A DNA stretch of 64,000 nt, taken from the NCBI GenBank assembly GCA_029204225.1, contig CM055105.1:12628965-12692964 (forward strand), given 5' to 3'. Positions 44,841-55,505 of the stretch are shown piece after piece. Position numbers and translations under genes: made by a program. Each line of letters starts with the position of its first letter. The stretch's first letter is position 1. This stretch comes from Diphasiastrum complanatum (Eukaryota > Streptophyta > Lycopodiopsida > Lycopodiales > Lycopodiaceae). The notes below the pieces were generated by a model. That model searched no databases. It worked only from the letters and a program-made list of their open reading frames with translations, and was not told the DNA's origin.

Positions 44841-45702
44841 TGTTGAAAATTGTCACTTCTCACTTGACATTGGTTAGTGTAAATATTGTTCAAACATTAG
44901 AATAATGTGATGATCTGATTTCACACGTGTGGAGCCTGTTCCCATGTGTGAAAGGACATACTTTTCATGGTTGTATATATCTAAATTGATTTTGTATCAA
45001 TCTAGTTAGTGTGAACATGATATGACTAGTTTTTTAGTCAAGTTGACTAGTCACCTAGAAATTAGCTTTTCCTTGCATGTGCATGAGTAAATGCTCCCAC
45101 ATGGCAAGTGGATGTTCACACGTGTGTATAGAGTACTAGAAGATAAGAGTTGACCATTTTCCTTAGATCCTATTTTGTAGGGAGTATTCCTATATTCTAG
45201 GAGACTAGCTTTTTGGATTTTTGCCATATTCTAGAAGGTCAACTATTGGATAAGGATCAAGGATGAATCAAATGGATAGATCTGAGTGATGTGGCACTCT
45301 TCACACGTGTGAAGACCTGCTGGACTGTACCAGACTCGTGGATGTACTTGATCCATAAAAGGATCATCATTTTGCTAAGAACATTGATGAGACTTTTGCA
45401 TTCTACACTTTTGTGAGATTCTAGTCATTTGTCTTGTGATTTCTATGAATGATTGCCATCTAGGATGATTGTACTTGTTGTTTCAGGTGCAGGCCGTACT
45501 GTGGACAATACTCCACACGTGTGAGGCCGCTCTCACTAATTAATGATGTGTTGATCCATTGCTCTTGCTTAGATCCAAGTGTAGTGAATCTAGATCAAGA
45601 TCTAATGTGTAGAACTTGATAGATCCATTGATTAAGCAACCAATAACTCTCTATGATTGTAAAGTACACTCATTATTGTCCTAAAGACTGTAAAATTTAT
45701 CA
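44841..45702 (+). repeat. 3' LTR of copia C (862 bp)
   Basis: Same ends and length as the 5' LTR, followed by the target duplication TAATC. The CACGTG palindromes are kept, with some scored as CATGTG in one copy and CACGTG in the other. Confidence 0.93.
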
Positions 45703-45719
45703 TAATCATCACCGCTAAC

Positions 45720-47122
45720 ATGGCCTCCTCAACCTTTGAAGACTTTGGCACCAAACAGGTGATCCAACGTGAAATCCCCAAGGCCACACATATTTGGCCC
45801 TTACCCTCTGACGCTCTGATCCAACCATGGCTGCAGACAGCCGGCCCACTTCTAGAGGCAATGGGTTTTTACCCAGCGCTTTTTCATTCTGAGATTAACA
45901 TGGGCCTCGCCCTTCATGCTTACGCCACCTGGGACGAGCAAAAGACTCGCTTCCACTTCCTGTACCAAAGTACCACGTACAAGGTCAGGATTAACGCAGA
46001 CTCGATGGTCACCATTTGCATTATGTCCGGTGATTGTCAGTCCATCTCCCATCGCCACGCCAAAACTTTGATCAAATCTTTCATCACCCAAAGTGCACCA
46101 GAAATCCCACTCTAGACTAACAATGGTAACCTGATAGATGCTATCACGGAACCCGTCATTCAGACGGTTGCGCATCTGTTGAATAACTTTCTGGCTATTT
46201 CAACATTTTGCAAGGATAGAATCTAGTCTAAGTTGCTGAGTCAGATAGTGGAATATTTTTTGAAATTCCCTGGCCCCTCAATTGTGCCATACGACTGGCA
46301 TAGCTTCCTTATTCGTGAACTAACCAACTCCATCAAACCCAATAACCGTGAGCGTATTGCAACAGGCCCCCTATTGTGTAACTTTGTCTGTGCACTTCTC
46401 GAGGCAAAAGTGCGTGGTTTCCAACACTCATCCCTTTTGTCTACCCTCGTGCCACACACTAACCTTTATCGGCCATCTCAAGCATTCACCTCCTCCCAAC
46501 CTGCAGTTACTAACACAACAGCCAGCAAATGAATGTGTGGCACTGTCTCTACATCTTCATCTCCACCTGCTACCCAACGACGCACCTCCACTACCCGTGC
46601 AACCATCCCCTTCCGTCTCTGTTGTCACTACCATTCCCGCTTCCTCTGTTGATAACACTCCTATCTCTATTCCATTATCCACTACTCCGTCCATCACCAT
46701 CGCATCCTCCATCACTCCTGCTGCCATTGTTGCTTCCATTCCATTCAATCCTTCTAATTCTCAATTGTCTCTCGACACTCTGGCATGGATGCAAGTCATC
46801 AATTTTTCACCCCCACGCCAGAAACTTTCTACTCCATCCTCACCTTCTTTCATACTCCACACCACCCTTCAGTTTTTCTCTGTTCCTCCCATCCTCTCGT
46901 TCGGGCAAACCGTCCTCACCCCTGTTTCCACAGTTGTTTCTCAAACCCTACCTACTTCGCCAACAAAGGTTGTCGAGGGCAACCAATTGTTGCCTGATGA
47001 CGCATTTGTCCAAACAGTTTTCGTACAATCGCCAGATCGGGCTGATCCTACCGCCCCGGATGACATCAGGTCCAATGGAAAATAAATAGAAGACGATGAC
47101 GACGGTACTCCACAAGTCGTCA
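45720..47122 (+). pseudogene. Accessory ORF of X, truncated
   Basis: Starts MASSTFEDFGTKQVIQREIP and follows Y closely: WPLPSDALIQPWLQTAGPLL, YKVRINADSM, SIVPYDWHSFLIRELTNSIK, ASKxMCG. One continuous frame from 45720 to 46532 is broken by TAG 46113, TAG 46224 and TGA 46530, at codons that read CAG, CAG and CGA in Y. X in turn keeps CAG (46161) where Y has TAG. A frameshift near 46600 leads into the Ser/Thr/Pro linker (ITIASSITPAAIVASIPFN). At 47123 the ORF is cut by a reverse copia LTR; coiled coil and C-terminal domain are lost. Its separate start and the upstream TATA box suggest independent expression. Confidence 0.75.
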
Positions 47123-47124
47123 AG

Positions 47125-47435
47125 TGAATCGCTCCACTTATTGTGAAGGATTTTAGATCATTATGATCCAATCCACTTGAAAGATCTTTGGTTAGAAAGA
47201 GAAATACACTACCAATCTCACCAATGTAGAGAAATCAATATCTACACACAAAATGAGATGCATGCAAGATATCATTGGAAGGCGCTCGTCTTTATCAAGA
47301 ACTTATTTGTCTACATGCATACAAAACACAATCTTGTAAAATAGAAAGCAAAGTCTATATCTTTATTTATAGAAAGCTCTTTTCCAAGTAGAGAAATAAC
47401 TCAAACATGAGTACTAACGTACCATTCCAAAACTG
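47125..47435 (-). repeat. Reverse LTR fragment related to copia V
   Basis: 47125-47262 is the reverse complement of the right end of the V LTR (61611-61769), with shared blocks such as GTGAAGGATTTTAGATCATTATGATCC read from 47143 split by small changes. Beyond 47262 the match ends, so it is a diverged member or recombinant. On the minus strand a TATAAATA box near 47375 may be its promoter. It truncates X. Confidence 0.55.
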
Positions 47436-47439
47436 CTAA

Positions 47440-47835
47440 GACTATGCATACATGGAAGCATTATAAACTGTCTGTCCATTTTTGTGGACCGTTCAAGATT
47501 GTACGTACAATTGGTTTTTTGGCATATGAACTCGATCTTCAAGTAAAATCAACTACACACCCAGTATTTCATGTAAGTTGTTTGAAACTAAGTTACATGA
47601 ACATGATAGAGTTGGATATTCCATTTGAAAGATTTGTCACTTAGTGTACCTTTGGAACCTGAGAAAGTGCTCAGAACCAGAGATAAACAATTGAGAAATT
47701 GTTCTATCTTTGAGTGCTTAACTTGATGGAAAGGTCATACTGAGGATGATGATTCATGGGAGAGAGTTGATAGCATAAAGAATAATTTCTCTAAGTTCAG
47801 CTTCTGAGGACAAGAGCAGTTCAAGGGGGGAAGAA
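47440..47835 (+). pseudogene. pol: Chromodomain gypsy: integrase end and chromodomain
   Basis: KLSVHFCGPFKIVRTIGFLA and HPVFHVSCLKLSY are the C-terminal integrase module of chromovirus-type gypsy elements. After a stop at 47642, PLEPEKVLRTRDKQLRN and WKGHTEDDDSWERVDSI form a chromodomain-like end (VLxxRxxxLRN then WKGxxxxxxSWE). Such domains in this group target integration to heterochromatin. A polypurine tract (AAGGGGGGAAGAA, 47823-47835) and an LTR follow directly, so this is the true 3' end of an element, here called G1. Confidence 0.8.
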
Positions 47836-48204
47836 TGTTATGTCCATGACCAGTACATAGGATTCAGTATACTCCTAGTCTTGGATACACGGTACTCCAG
47901 CAAATCAAGCTGCTAGTTATGCACGTCATATTGGACGTGACCTGAAAGTAACTAATATCCTTGTGAGGCCCAGAACACACTAAATGGAGTTAGTACAAGG
48001 TTTGAGACAGTGTATGCATGTGTAGAGTTATCAAAAAAAATCTATGAATAGGTGGTCCATGCATGAGGACTCTATTCTAGATGAATCTATCAATAGGGGA
48101 GTTAGGACCTTGCATGTCTATGTGCATAGAAGGTTCCAAGCTCTATATATGAAGGCCAAACTCGCCCTACTCCTGACATTTGTGGTTGATTCATTTCCAG
48201 AGCT
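47836..48204 (+). repeat. Partial 3' LTR of chromodomain gypsy G1
   Basis: TGTTATGTCCATGACCAG... matches 52116-52445 with roughly 88-90 percent identity by eye. The match breaks at about 48204, where integrase sequence of another copy begins. The TATA box of the second copy (TATATAAGG) is changed to TATATATGA here. Confidence 0.75.
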
Positions 48205-48885
48205 CAAACCATATGTCGATTCATATGTTATTAAATGCAAGCCTTGTCAACTAGCAAAGGCTGAACGCCATAAGGCTAGGGTTTGTTGCATATGTTAGAT
48301 ATCCCAAATAAGAGACGGAAAGGCATATCTATGGATTTTGTAGTTGAACTTCCTAAGACCCAACGACAAAATAATTATATTTGCTTTCATACCAGTAAAG
48401 TCAACTATAAAGGCTTATGAATTAGTCCAGATCTTTGTTGAAATATTATTTTCGTTGTATGGTCTGCCAAGTGATATTTTTAGTGATAGAGATCCTAAGT
48501 TCACAGGTCACTTTTGGTCAACAGTATTCCATAAACTGGAAACTTCCTTGAGTCTAAGTTCTTCTGATCATCCTGAATTAGATGGCTAGATAGAAAGGAC
48601 TAATCAAACTATGTATATTTCTCACAGGAAATCTCATTGAGAAGACTACCTCCCACTGGTTGAGTTTGTATATAATAGTAGAAAACATTATGCTACAAGT
48701 TACAGTCCTTTTATGCTTATGTACGGTTTTCAACCTAGATCTCCAGTAAATGTTGAGACGAAATTTGTTAAGATCTAGAAGTTGCTGATTTCCTACATTA
48801 TATGCAATAAATGATGCAAGTGGCTAAGGATAGTATTTGTAGTGCTCAAGATAGAGATAAACACTATACAAATCGGTGATATTGC
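48205..48885 (+). pseudogene. pol: Gypsy integrase fragment G2
   Basis: Starts inside the zinc region (YVIKCKPCQLAKAERHKAR) and follows the core: MDFVVELPKTQ-like, FAFIPVKSTIKAYELVQIFV, LYGLPSDIFSDRDPKFTGHFW, SSDHPELDG, IERTNQTMYIS, FMLMYGFQPRSPVNV. Frameshifts and stops are frequent. The triad can be traced (MDF, SDRD, ERTN). It is joined to the G1 LTR, so recombination or deletion fused two copies. It fades at about 48885. Confidence 0.8.
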
Positions 48886-51399
48886 TTGACAAATTCCGTA
48901 ATACTGAAGTTTACATAATGACGTTTTCTAACCGATGTAGTGTGCTTTGCATGCCAATTGGACATTGGTTTTAGTGACATTAGGAATCGAACAGTATTTC
49001 AATTTTTCAATTTAAATTGCCTTTTGTACTAACATTAATTTCATCAGAATTTCTTTAAATTACGTAAAATGAACCAAAAACTGAGTTTTTCCAAAAAAAT
49101 CAAAATTTCGATTATTTTTTTGTTATCTATGGAATCAATTTAGATTAGTGAATTGACTAAACTGAGTTTATCAGTCAGAGTTGGTCATAGTGTTTTCACT
49201 AAGGCTAGATTATTTCTCGATACTAGATAATTTAAAATTGACAGAAGGCATCATAATGAATTTGTTGAAAATTTTTACCGTAATGTTAATTTAACTTTTG
49301 GAGTATGATGCTACTCCCAGATTAAAAGTTAAAATTGAATTTTCTTTTCTATTCTATTGAATTTCATATTTGCTTAAAATTTGAAATCAGTTACTTGTTT
49401 GATAGATTTCTAAACGATACTGATCGTTAGAAATGGGTCAAGCGAACGTTTGTGCAAGATACTCGTCAAAATTGAATTAAAATTGTCAAACAATATGAAA
49501 TGGCTAGATAGAATGAGTGAAAATAGAACTCTTTATCCGAGCAGTAAAATCTTGTTTGGATATAGTTTAAGAGTTACTGAAATCCTATTAGTAGGATTTT
49601 CATTCATGTAATTTAGTATTCTGATGTTTGGATAGTTTTTGTCAATATTAACGGAGTAATGCCAAACTAGTCATAAAAAGGAAACAGTTCAATTTATTGG
49701 AAAATTGTAATGATAGGAATCAAAAAACTGATTTCATTTCTGGTCAAATCCTATGGTGAATTATGTGCAAAAGATCAAACTAGTACTGTTTTCATACTAG
49801 TAAATGATTTTTGTATGTCGATGATTCAACCCAGGTGTAGGATAGAAGTTAAATTGTTTCAAATTTTTTCCTATGATAATTCACTTTAAACATTTACTGA
49901 TGTTGTTACGTCTTCTTGGTACCTTAGCTGTAAGCTTTTGGAAGAGAACCAACTGTGGTGTAGAAATGAGCTTTTGTCTGAAAGTAATTTCGAATAGATT
50001 CAGAGTAAGATATCTAATTGGAACTTTTCGAAAAAAAAAAATTCTCTAGGGATTGTGTGGACAATCTGGAACTAGAATTGGTTTGAAATTTGGATCATTA
50101 TCTATAAGTAGTACAGTGAAATGTCGAAAGTTACTAATTCCATTCTGATTGGAATAGGAGTAAGTTTGATGAGGATTGAAGTCTTAAATGTTTGTATTAA
50201 ATCAGTCTAATCTTAGTTTAAATACTAGGATCATTGAGGGGTTGATTGAGTGAGTGAAATTATGTTATTAGAGGAAATTGAATATGTTATTTACTTTTGA
50301 GAAATAGAAAATCTATTGTAGATGAGTTACAAGATCTCAGTGAGATATGTGAGTAACATATGCGGACTTTGGATGAATCTGCTAGTTAAAAATGTGTTCA
50401 TGTGTTGGGTCATAGTGAGATTATTCATATATGTGTACGATTAATCTTGTATGAATCTACTGTGTATTCCTGGTTACTAGGGTTATTTGGTGCACTTAAC
50501 CTAGTCAGTGAACATAAGCATATGATCAAGTATTGTTGAGATAGATACTTGTAGAGTTAACAAATCTTTGTATAAAAGATTTATGGATTCACTTATAAAT
50601 GATTTGAGTAAGGATCTAAATGTGGTGTCATACTAGTATAATTGAATTCTTCACCTATACATATAAGATTTCTGAGTCATTGGCAATTAACTTGAGTAGT
50701 TGATTACTCCAAAATGAAGTCAATTGCTAAAACGATCAGTGTGATGAAGAGTCTTTATAAACTGACTATTTTAAATTATATTGCTTGTAAGACGCATGAT
50801 TTGTGAATCGTCAAGATTCATCAAGAAAAGTATGCATTGGATATACAATACTCTTGGTATAGAGTATTTCTTAGTTAAGGAATAAGACTCATATAATTAG
50901 TGATTATATCCCAGAGAGCTCAATTGGATAGTGAATCATAATGAATTCGAGAATAATAACTGAATTGATATTCAGCAGGACTCTGGGTATCTAGATTTGA
51001 TTCTAGACGGTAATCTAAAGTTTTTGTGATTGAAGGTGATTGTCATTATCATTTTGGTATGTTTTGTCTTTGATTACCAGTGGCATATAGAACTTGAATA
51101 TCTAGCACTTCTGTCAGAGAATGTTGTTTGGAGAATGTTCCCAAAATCTAGTATTTTTCTAGTGAATTTTTTTTTGATTGTTCCAGAGTTATGTTGGACA
51201 TATACTCCAATATCCAATAAATGATTAAGTATGATTTGGATTCCAGAAAATTATGATTGACGAATCATACAAATCTAAAACATTTACGATTGACAAATCA
51301 TAAATAGATACTTAATTGTTGTTAGAGGATTATAAGAAATTGTGATGATTCTTAAGTGTGATGATTAATTCTTCATCTATTAATTAAGTGTTGTGAATA
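48886..51399. other. AT-rich sequence, no recognisable gene
   Basis: About 2.5 kb of AT-rich DNA with stops in every frame. It lies between integrase fragments of the same gypsy type, so it may be a very old internal region, but I see no RT or gag motif. No RNA gene or repeat array is visible. Confidence 0.4.
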
Positions 51400-52115
51400 T
51401 CTTTACTCCATTATTTTATTGAGAGCTTATGAATCTCACAGACATCCTCACAAGATAAGTTATTTTACTTGTGGAGAGCTTAGTAGATCTAGTGGATGCT
51501 ATTCTACTACAAATTATGGTCTGCGGATGCTTTTGTACAGTTCGTTTGATTCGATCTCCAGTTAGTGAATGCTATTTCTTGCATTTGATGCCAGAAACAG
51601 GAGCATTTAACTCAAGAAAGTATTTAGGATACTCAGAGTTGAGTTTTAATCATTTGATATCTTAATGATTCTCCTAGAGATTCTAGTTGAATGAATTATC
51701 ATAGCTTAGAATTGGATTTTAAGGATATTTTTACTTGGAAGCTTTTATGAATTGTCTGTCCGAGTTTGTGAATAATCTCAGACTGTAATTATTATTTTCT
51801 TTAACTTTAATCTCCTTGGTTAAGTAATACTTCACTCAGTATTTCATGTAAGTGTTTTACGTGAAGGTGATATTACTAACTTATAGTGAGTATATCCCAG
51901 ATGAGAAAATTTACCGCTTAGTGAACTTTTCAAATCTGAGTTTGTACTCCAGTGCAGAGATTATCACTTGAAAAATAGGTTTATCTCTGAGTACTTGTTT
52001 GATATGAAAGTTGGATTAAGGATAATGATTTTCTAGGTTGATATTGAAAGTTAAAGGAATTATTTCTGTAATTCTTTCCTATTTTGAGGACAAAACTAGA
52101 TTAAGGGGAGAAGAA
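51400..52115 (+). pseudogene. Strongly eroded 3' end of chromodomain gypsy G3
   Basis: Several blocks align at the DNA level to G1/G2. ATTCGATCTCCAGTTA (51549) matches the integrase ending CTAGATCTCCAGTAA at 48738. TGAATTGTCTGTCCGAGTTTG (51749) matches 47467, and CAGTATTTCATGTAAG (51838) matches 47562. No reading frame survives. A polypurine tract (AAGGGGAGAAGAA, 52103-52115) and LTR follow. The internal part is much more diverged than the adjoining LTR. Confidence 0.55.
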
Positions 52116-52640
52116 TGTTATGTCCATGACCAGTACATAAAATTTAGTATACTCCTAGTCTTGGATACATGGTACTCCAGTAAATCAAACTGGTAGTTAT
52201 GCCACGTCATACTGGACGTGACCCTAAAGTAACTAATATCCTTGTGAGGCCCATAACACACTAAATGGAGTTAGTACAAGGTTTGGGACAGAGGATCCGT
52301 GCATTGAGACTCTATTCTAGATGGATCTATGTATAGGAGAGTTAGGACCTTGCATGCCCATGTGCACAGGAGGTTCCAGGCTCTATATAAGGAGGCCAAA
52401 CTCGCCGTATTCCTCCATTTTGTGGTTGATTCATTGCCAGGGTTTCACTCTACTTTCATGCTTCATATTCCTTGGCTTGGTGAGGGTGAAGCTTCTAGAG
52501 TTGATTGGTTGCTTCTATTTGGTAGGGTGGTTTCTCCATAGTGCGTTTCCATTGTGTTTGTCTTGTAAGCGGGATTTTGAGGAGCTTTCTCTTGTATTGA
52601 GCTTGTTAATTAGACTATATACCAAGCATCAAAATCTTCT
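52116..52640 (+). repeat. LTR of chromodomain gypsy G3
   Basis: Starts TGTTATGTCCATGACCAG after the polypurine tract. TATATAAGG near 52384 is a good TATA box, about 270 bases from the start. The right end is uncertain, near 52620-52650 (ACCAAGCA). It shares most of its length with the partial LTR at 47836. Confidence 0.7.
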
Positions 52641-52759
52641 TTTTTACAACTACAAATTTTAAAATATTGTCCAAATTGTATAAATGGCATTGTTCCTTGT
52701 TCAAAGTTGAAATTCATATTACCTAATGTTTCCTCGATAAAAACAATATCCTATTGGTA

Positions 52760-53750
52760 AAAGTTTGTTGGGTATTAGGGTCCTATAGCTTGTAGGTGTT
52801 GTTGGAAGTATAACCAATAAGGATGGATTTGAGACTTTGGAAGTCCAATTTTTTTCTTGTTTCTTTCAAAATCTATGCGTAGGTGATACAATCGAATACT
52901 CGAAGGTTTTTCATTGAAGGCCTTATTAGATCTTGTCCAAACCTCATAAGTAGTTTTTCCTAAAAGGTCTCTAGTCAACTAGTCTCTAGTCGAACATCTA
53001 TTCTGGATGTAAGCTATAGTGAGACAGCTTCAGCCTAGAAGCGTTTCGGCAGTGATGCATGAGCAAGCATACACTTGGCTAATTCAATTAGGGTACGATT
53101 CTTCCTCTCAACTAGCCCATTCGACTGAGGCAAATAAGGAGTAATGAACTGCTATTCAATGTTTGGGCTAAGACAATACTCCTTGAATTGGGTCGAGATA
53201 GATTCTCCACCTTTATTTGACCTCAAGGCTTTGATCCTCTTACCAATCTCTTTTTCTGCACACTCTTTGAATGCTTTGAAGAGCTTGAATGCCTCTGATT
53301 TGTGCTTGATAAAATATATTGTTGTTCTTTTGGAGTATTCATTAATAAAAGTAATGAAATACTTGGCATCTTTCAATGAAAGATTCTGCATTGGGCCACA
53401 TATGTATGAATGTACAATGTCTCATAGATCTCTAGAGTTGATGACTTGATCTAAATGATTTTTGGGCCTATTTTTTGACTATACCATCTTGGCAAACATG
53501 TAATTCGACTTTCTTATCTGGATAGTCATGATTGAACACAATGGACTGTTTAGACATGTCTGATACAGAAGCATAATTTGAATGACCAAGTCTATGTGCC
53601 AAAGTAAACTTTTGTTGATTTGAACAAAAGTACTAAGAGCCTAATTAGACGTAGAATAGCAATGACCTAATTTATACAAGTATTTATGCCTCTTTTTGAG
53701 TGCTAGGATCTTATTTGTCCTATTGATTACTTTACACAAAATTACATAGG
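52760..53750 (-). pseudogene. pol: Reverse copia fragment H, relative of D
   Basis: Reading leftward from 53750: KRHKYLYKLGH, LLWHIDLGHSNYASVSDMSK, CQDGIVKK, then integrase KDAKYFITFINEYSKRTTIY (53391-53152), LRSNKGGESISTQF, then SNGLVERKNRTL, LAHASLPKRF, NLRVFDCITYA, toward 52780. The order and residues match D at 24460-25290, so they are the same family. There are several stops and frameshifts, and reverse transcriptase is absent. No LTR is assigned. Confidence 0.8.
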
Positions 53751-55194
53751 CAAACACAAAATTTGATTGAGTTGTGAAAATAAAACAAACAATTTAGAGA
53801 AAACAATAAGAGAAATCAAACTGAATAATCAAAAAAGCATTGCACACATATTGACAACAATTTGAACACAATAAGATGATGATTCAATTAAAAAAGAGTA
53901 GGAAAAAATACAAGTCAGTCGATGCTGGAGCACAAGACAATTGCGGGCAAAACCACGTGCTCAAAACTATCTTAGTTCTGTAATAGCTATGAGCTTATTC
54001 TGACTCTCAATCTGAAAACAAGAATCAATGCATGAAAGCATCTATAGTGTCTGTCAAATCATCTACTACCTACTGTAATGTACATTTGTGCAAATATATA
54101 CAGAATGGCATAGGGTTGTTGTGCCGCTTGAAAATAAATTATGGCTACTGTCGAAACAATTGCACAAAGGAGTGAGCGAGCGACATGATGTCAACAGTTG
54201 AGTTTGGCTCAGTCGATTCGTGGGGTGGAGCGTGACAAGAGTTTGATTGTTTGATTCGACAATTTGTCAAATCAAATGGTCCAGCATCTGTCGATAGTCA
54301 ATAGACGATACTCCTTTGATAGTCCGACTTAGCTCGATAGTTTGACTGCCTTCAACAACTTGACTGCTATCGTCGATAGCAGAGTATTTCTGCTGACTGT
54401 GCGACAATGTGTAAAACTACAATATTATGAATGGAACTAGGTTAACACGAGATTTAGAAGAGTAGAGGACTAAATCCAACACATATGGAAATATGTTGGC
54501 GATGTTGACTCTTATATATCAAATTTTGAAGTGTTTGCTCTTCTTGCAATTTATGAATTTCTATGGATCTTAATTTATCAAAGTTGTTTGGGGTTATAGA
54601 ACTTAGTTTGTCTATTGAGTAATAGTAGACACATTTGATTTGCAAAAACATTCAATACCATGTTATGGTTTATGTTCAATGTAACGTTTATCTTCATATG
54701 GTAAAACACAAATTCATTAAGCTTTTGCTCTAAGAGAGACTTTTTAGATCTACAATTAAGATGGCCTCAATTAGAGGAAAAGCCCAATATGAAAAACATT
54801 CCCAATGTTAGTTGTTATTCACTTGAGGTGAAAAGACAATGCAAGGTGACTTGAGCTTGTTTTGCATCTCCAAGAAGCTTATATTGTTACTGAATTTTTT
54901 GAGTTTTATAGGTTTTATTGGCCTCTTCTATGGGAATTATAAAGAGAGGAATTTGTTTTTCCAAGTTTCAAGTTTCACAAGTTTATGCTCACGAGTTGCA
55001 AATTACAAGTCATTAAGTTTGATAAGGTATGCCAACTTCTGTGTTCTACCTTTTCTATGTAGTTGTCCATCACATTCATTCTTAGCCTTTTGTAGTTGTC
55101 CATCACATTCTTGTCGATTGTGTGAGGTTTTCTGCTTTGTACGTAATTTTTTTTTCAAAAGGCTCAATTTAAAATTTCAAGACTTAAAATTGAA
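53751..55194. other. No recognisable gene
   Basis: AT-rich DNA with short open stretches only. Around 54200-54400 words such as TCGATAGT/GTCGAC recur. Nothing could be assigned; it may contain the 5' part or LTR of H. Confidence 0.4.
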
Positions 55195-55355
55195 AACTTG
55201 CATCCGGTTTATGAGCCTTTTGAAAACTTAGAATTTCAATTTTGAAAACTTCTCCCAAGATGCCTCTGGTACTGATTATCCTGGCCAATGCTCAATTTTA
55301 AGTAATTTTATTGAAATTTTAAGTTTTCAAAAGGCTCATAAACCGGAGGCAAGTT
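55195..55355. repeat. Fold-back: 50-bp inverted repeat
   Basis: The left arm 55195-55248 (AACTTGCATCCGGTTTATGA...) and right arm 55306-55355 are near-perfect reverse complements, with a loop of about 57 bases. The core CCGGTTTATGAGCCTTTTGA is exact. A weaker third copy of the arm (CAAAAGGCTCAATTTAAAAT) precedes it at 55156. Could be a MITE or a hairpin RNA source. Confidence 0.6.
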
Positions 55356-55362
55356 AGTCACC

Positions 55363-55505
55363 TGGGATGCAAGACCAACGTCGAGGTCACGACTGCCCGC
55401 TATGTCAGTGCCATCTATGTTGTTCTCGATGGACTGCTCACTACATGATGGGTTGGGGCTGAGAGCTACGACAAGAGGATCAGAGCTGATAGTTGATCCT
55501 ACCAC
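55363..55505 (-). other. Possible isolated host exon
   Basis: On the minus strand an open stretch (SSDPLVVALSPNPSCSEQ, NNIDGTDIAGSRDLDVGL) is bounded by TTGCAG on its left and CAG/GTGACT on its right, fitting acceptor and donor splice sites. It resembles none of the retroelement domains. No second exon could be joined with confidence. Weak call. Confidence 0.2.

Larger units (their letters stand above)
39532..45702 (+). mobile_element. Full-length Ty1/copia element C
   Basis: LTRs 39532-40393 and 44841-45702 have the same length (862 bp). The target duplication is perfect, TAATC at 39527-39531 and 45703-45707. Primer site 40394, polypurine tract 44832-44840. About 37 by-eye LTR differences (near 96 percent identity) make it older than Z. 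Pol is nearly complete on the plus strand, but the gag segment is inverted. C is inserted in the 5' untranslated part of the accessory ORF of X. Confidence 0.94.
1805..47122 (+). mobile_element. Ty3/gypsy element X, fragmented host of four nested insertions
   Basis: X can be followed piecewise on the plus strand: LTR 1805-2628, primer site 2630, leader, gag 3919-4749 and 15558-16613, protease from 34226, reverse transcriptase to 37859, integrase end to 38370, spacer to 39531, accessory ORF 45703-47122. The pieces join because the interrupting elements Z, Y and C carry target duplications at the break points (CGCCA, CCATG/CCGTG, TAATC) and the reading continues across each break. The 3' LTR is absent: at 47123 X is cut by a copia LTR fragment. 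RNase H and most of integrase are deleted. The element is dead, with many stops. It belongs to the tRNA-Asp-primed plant gypsy group. The exact lineage (Tat/Athila-like or other) would need a reverse transcriptase tree. Confidence 0.85.
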
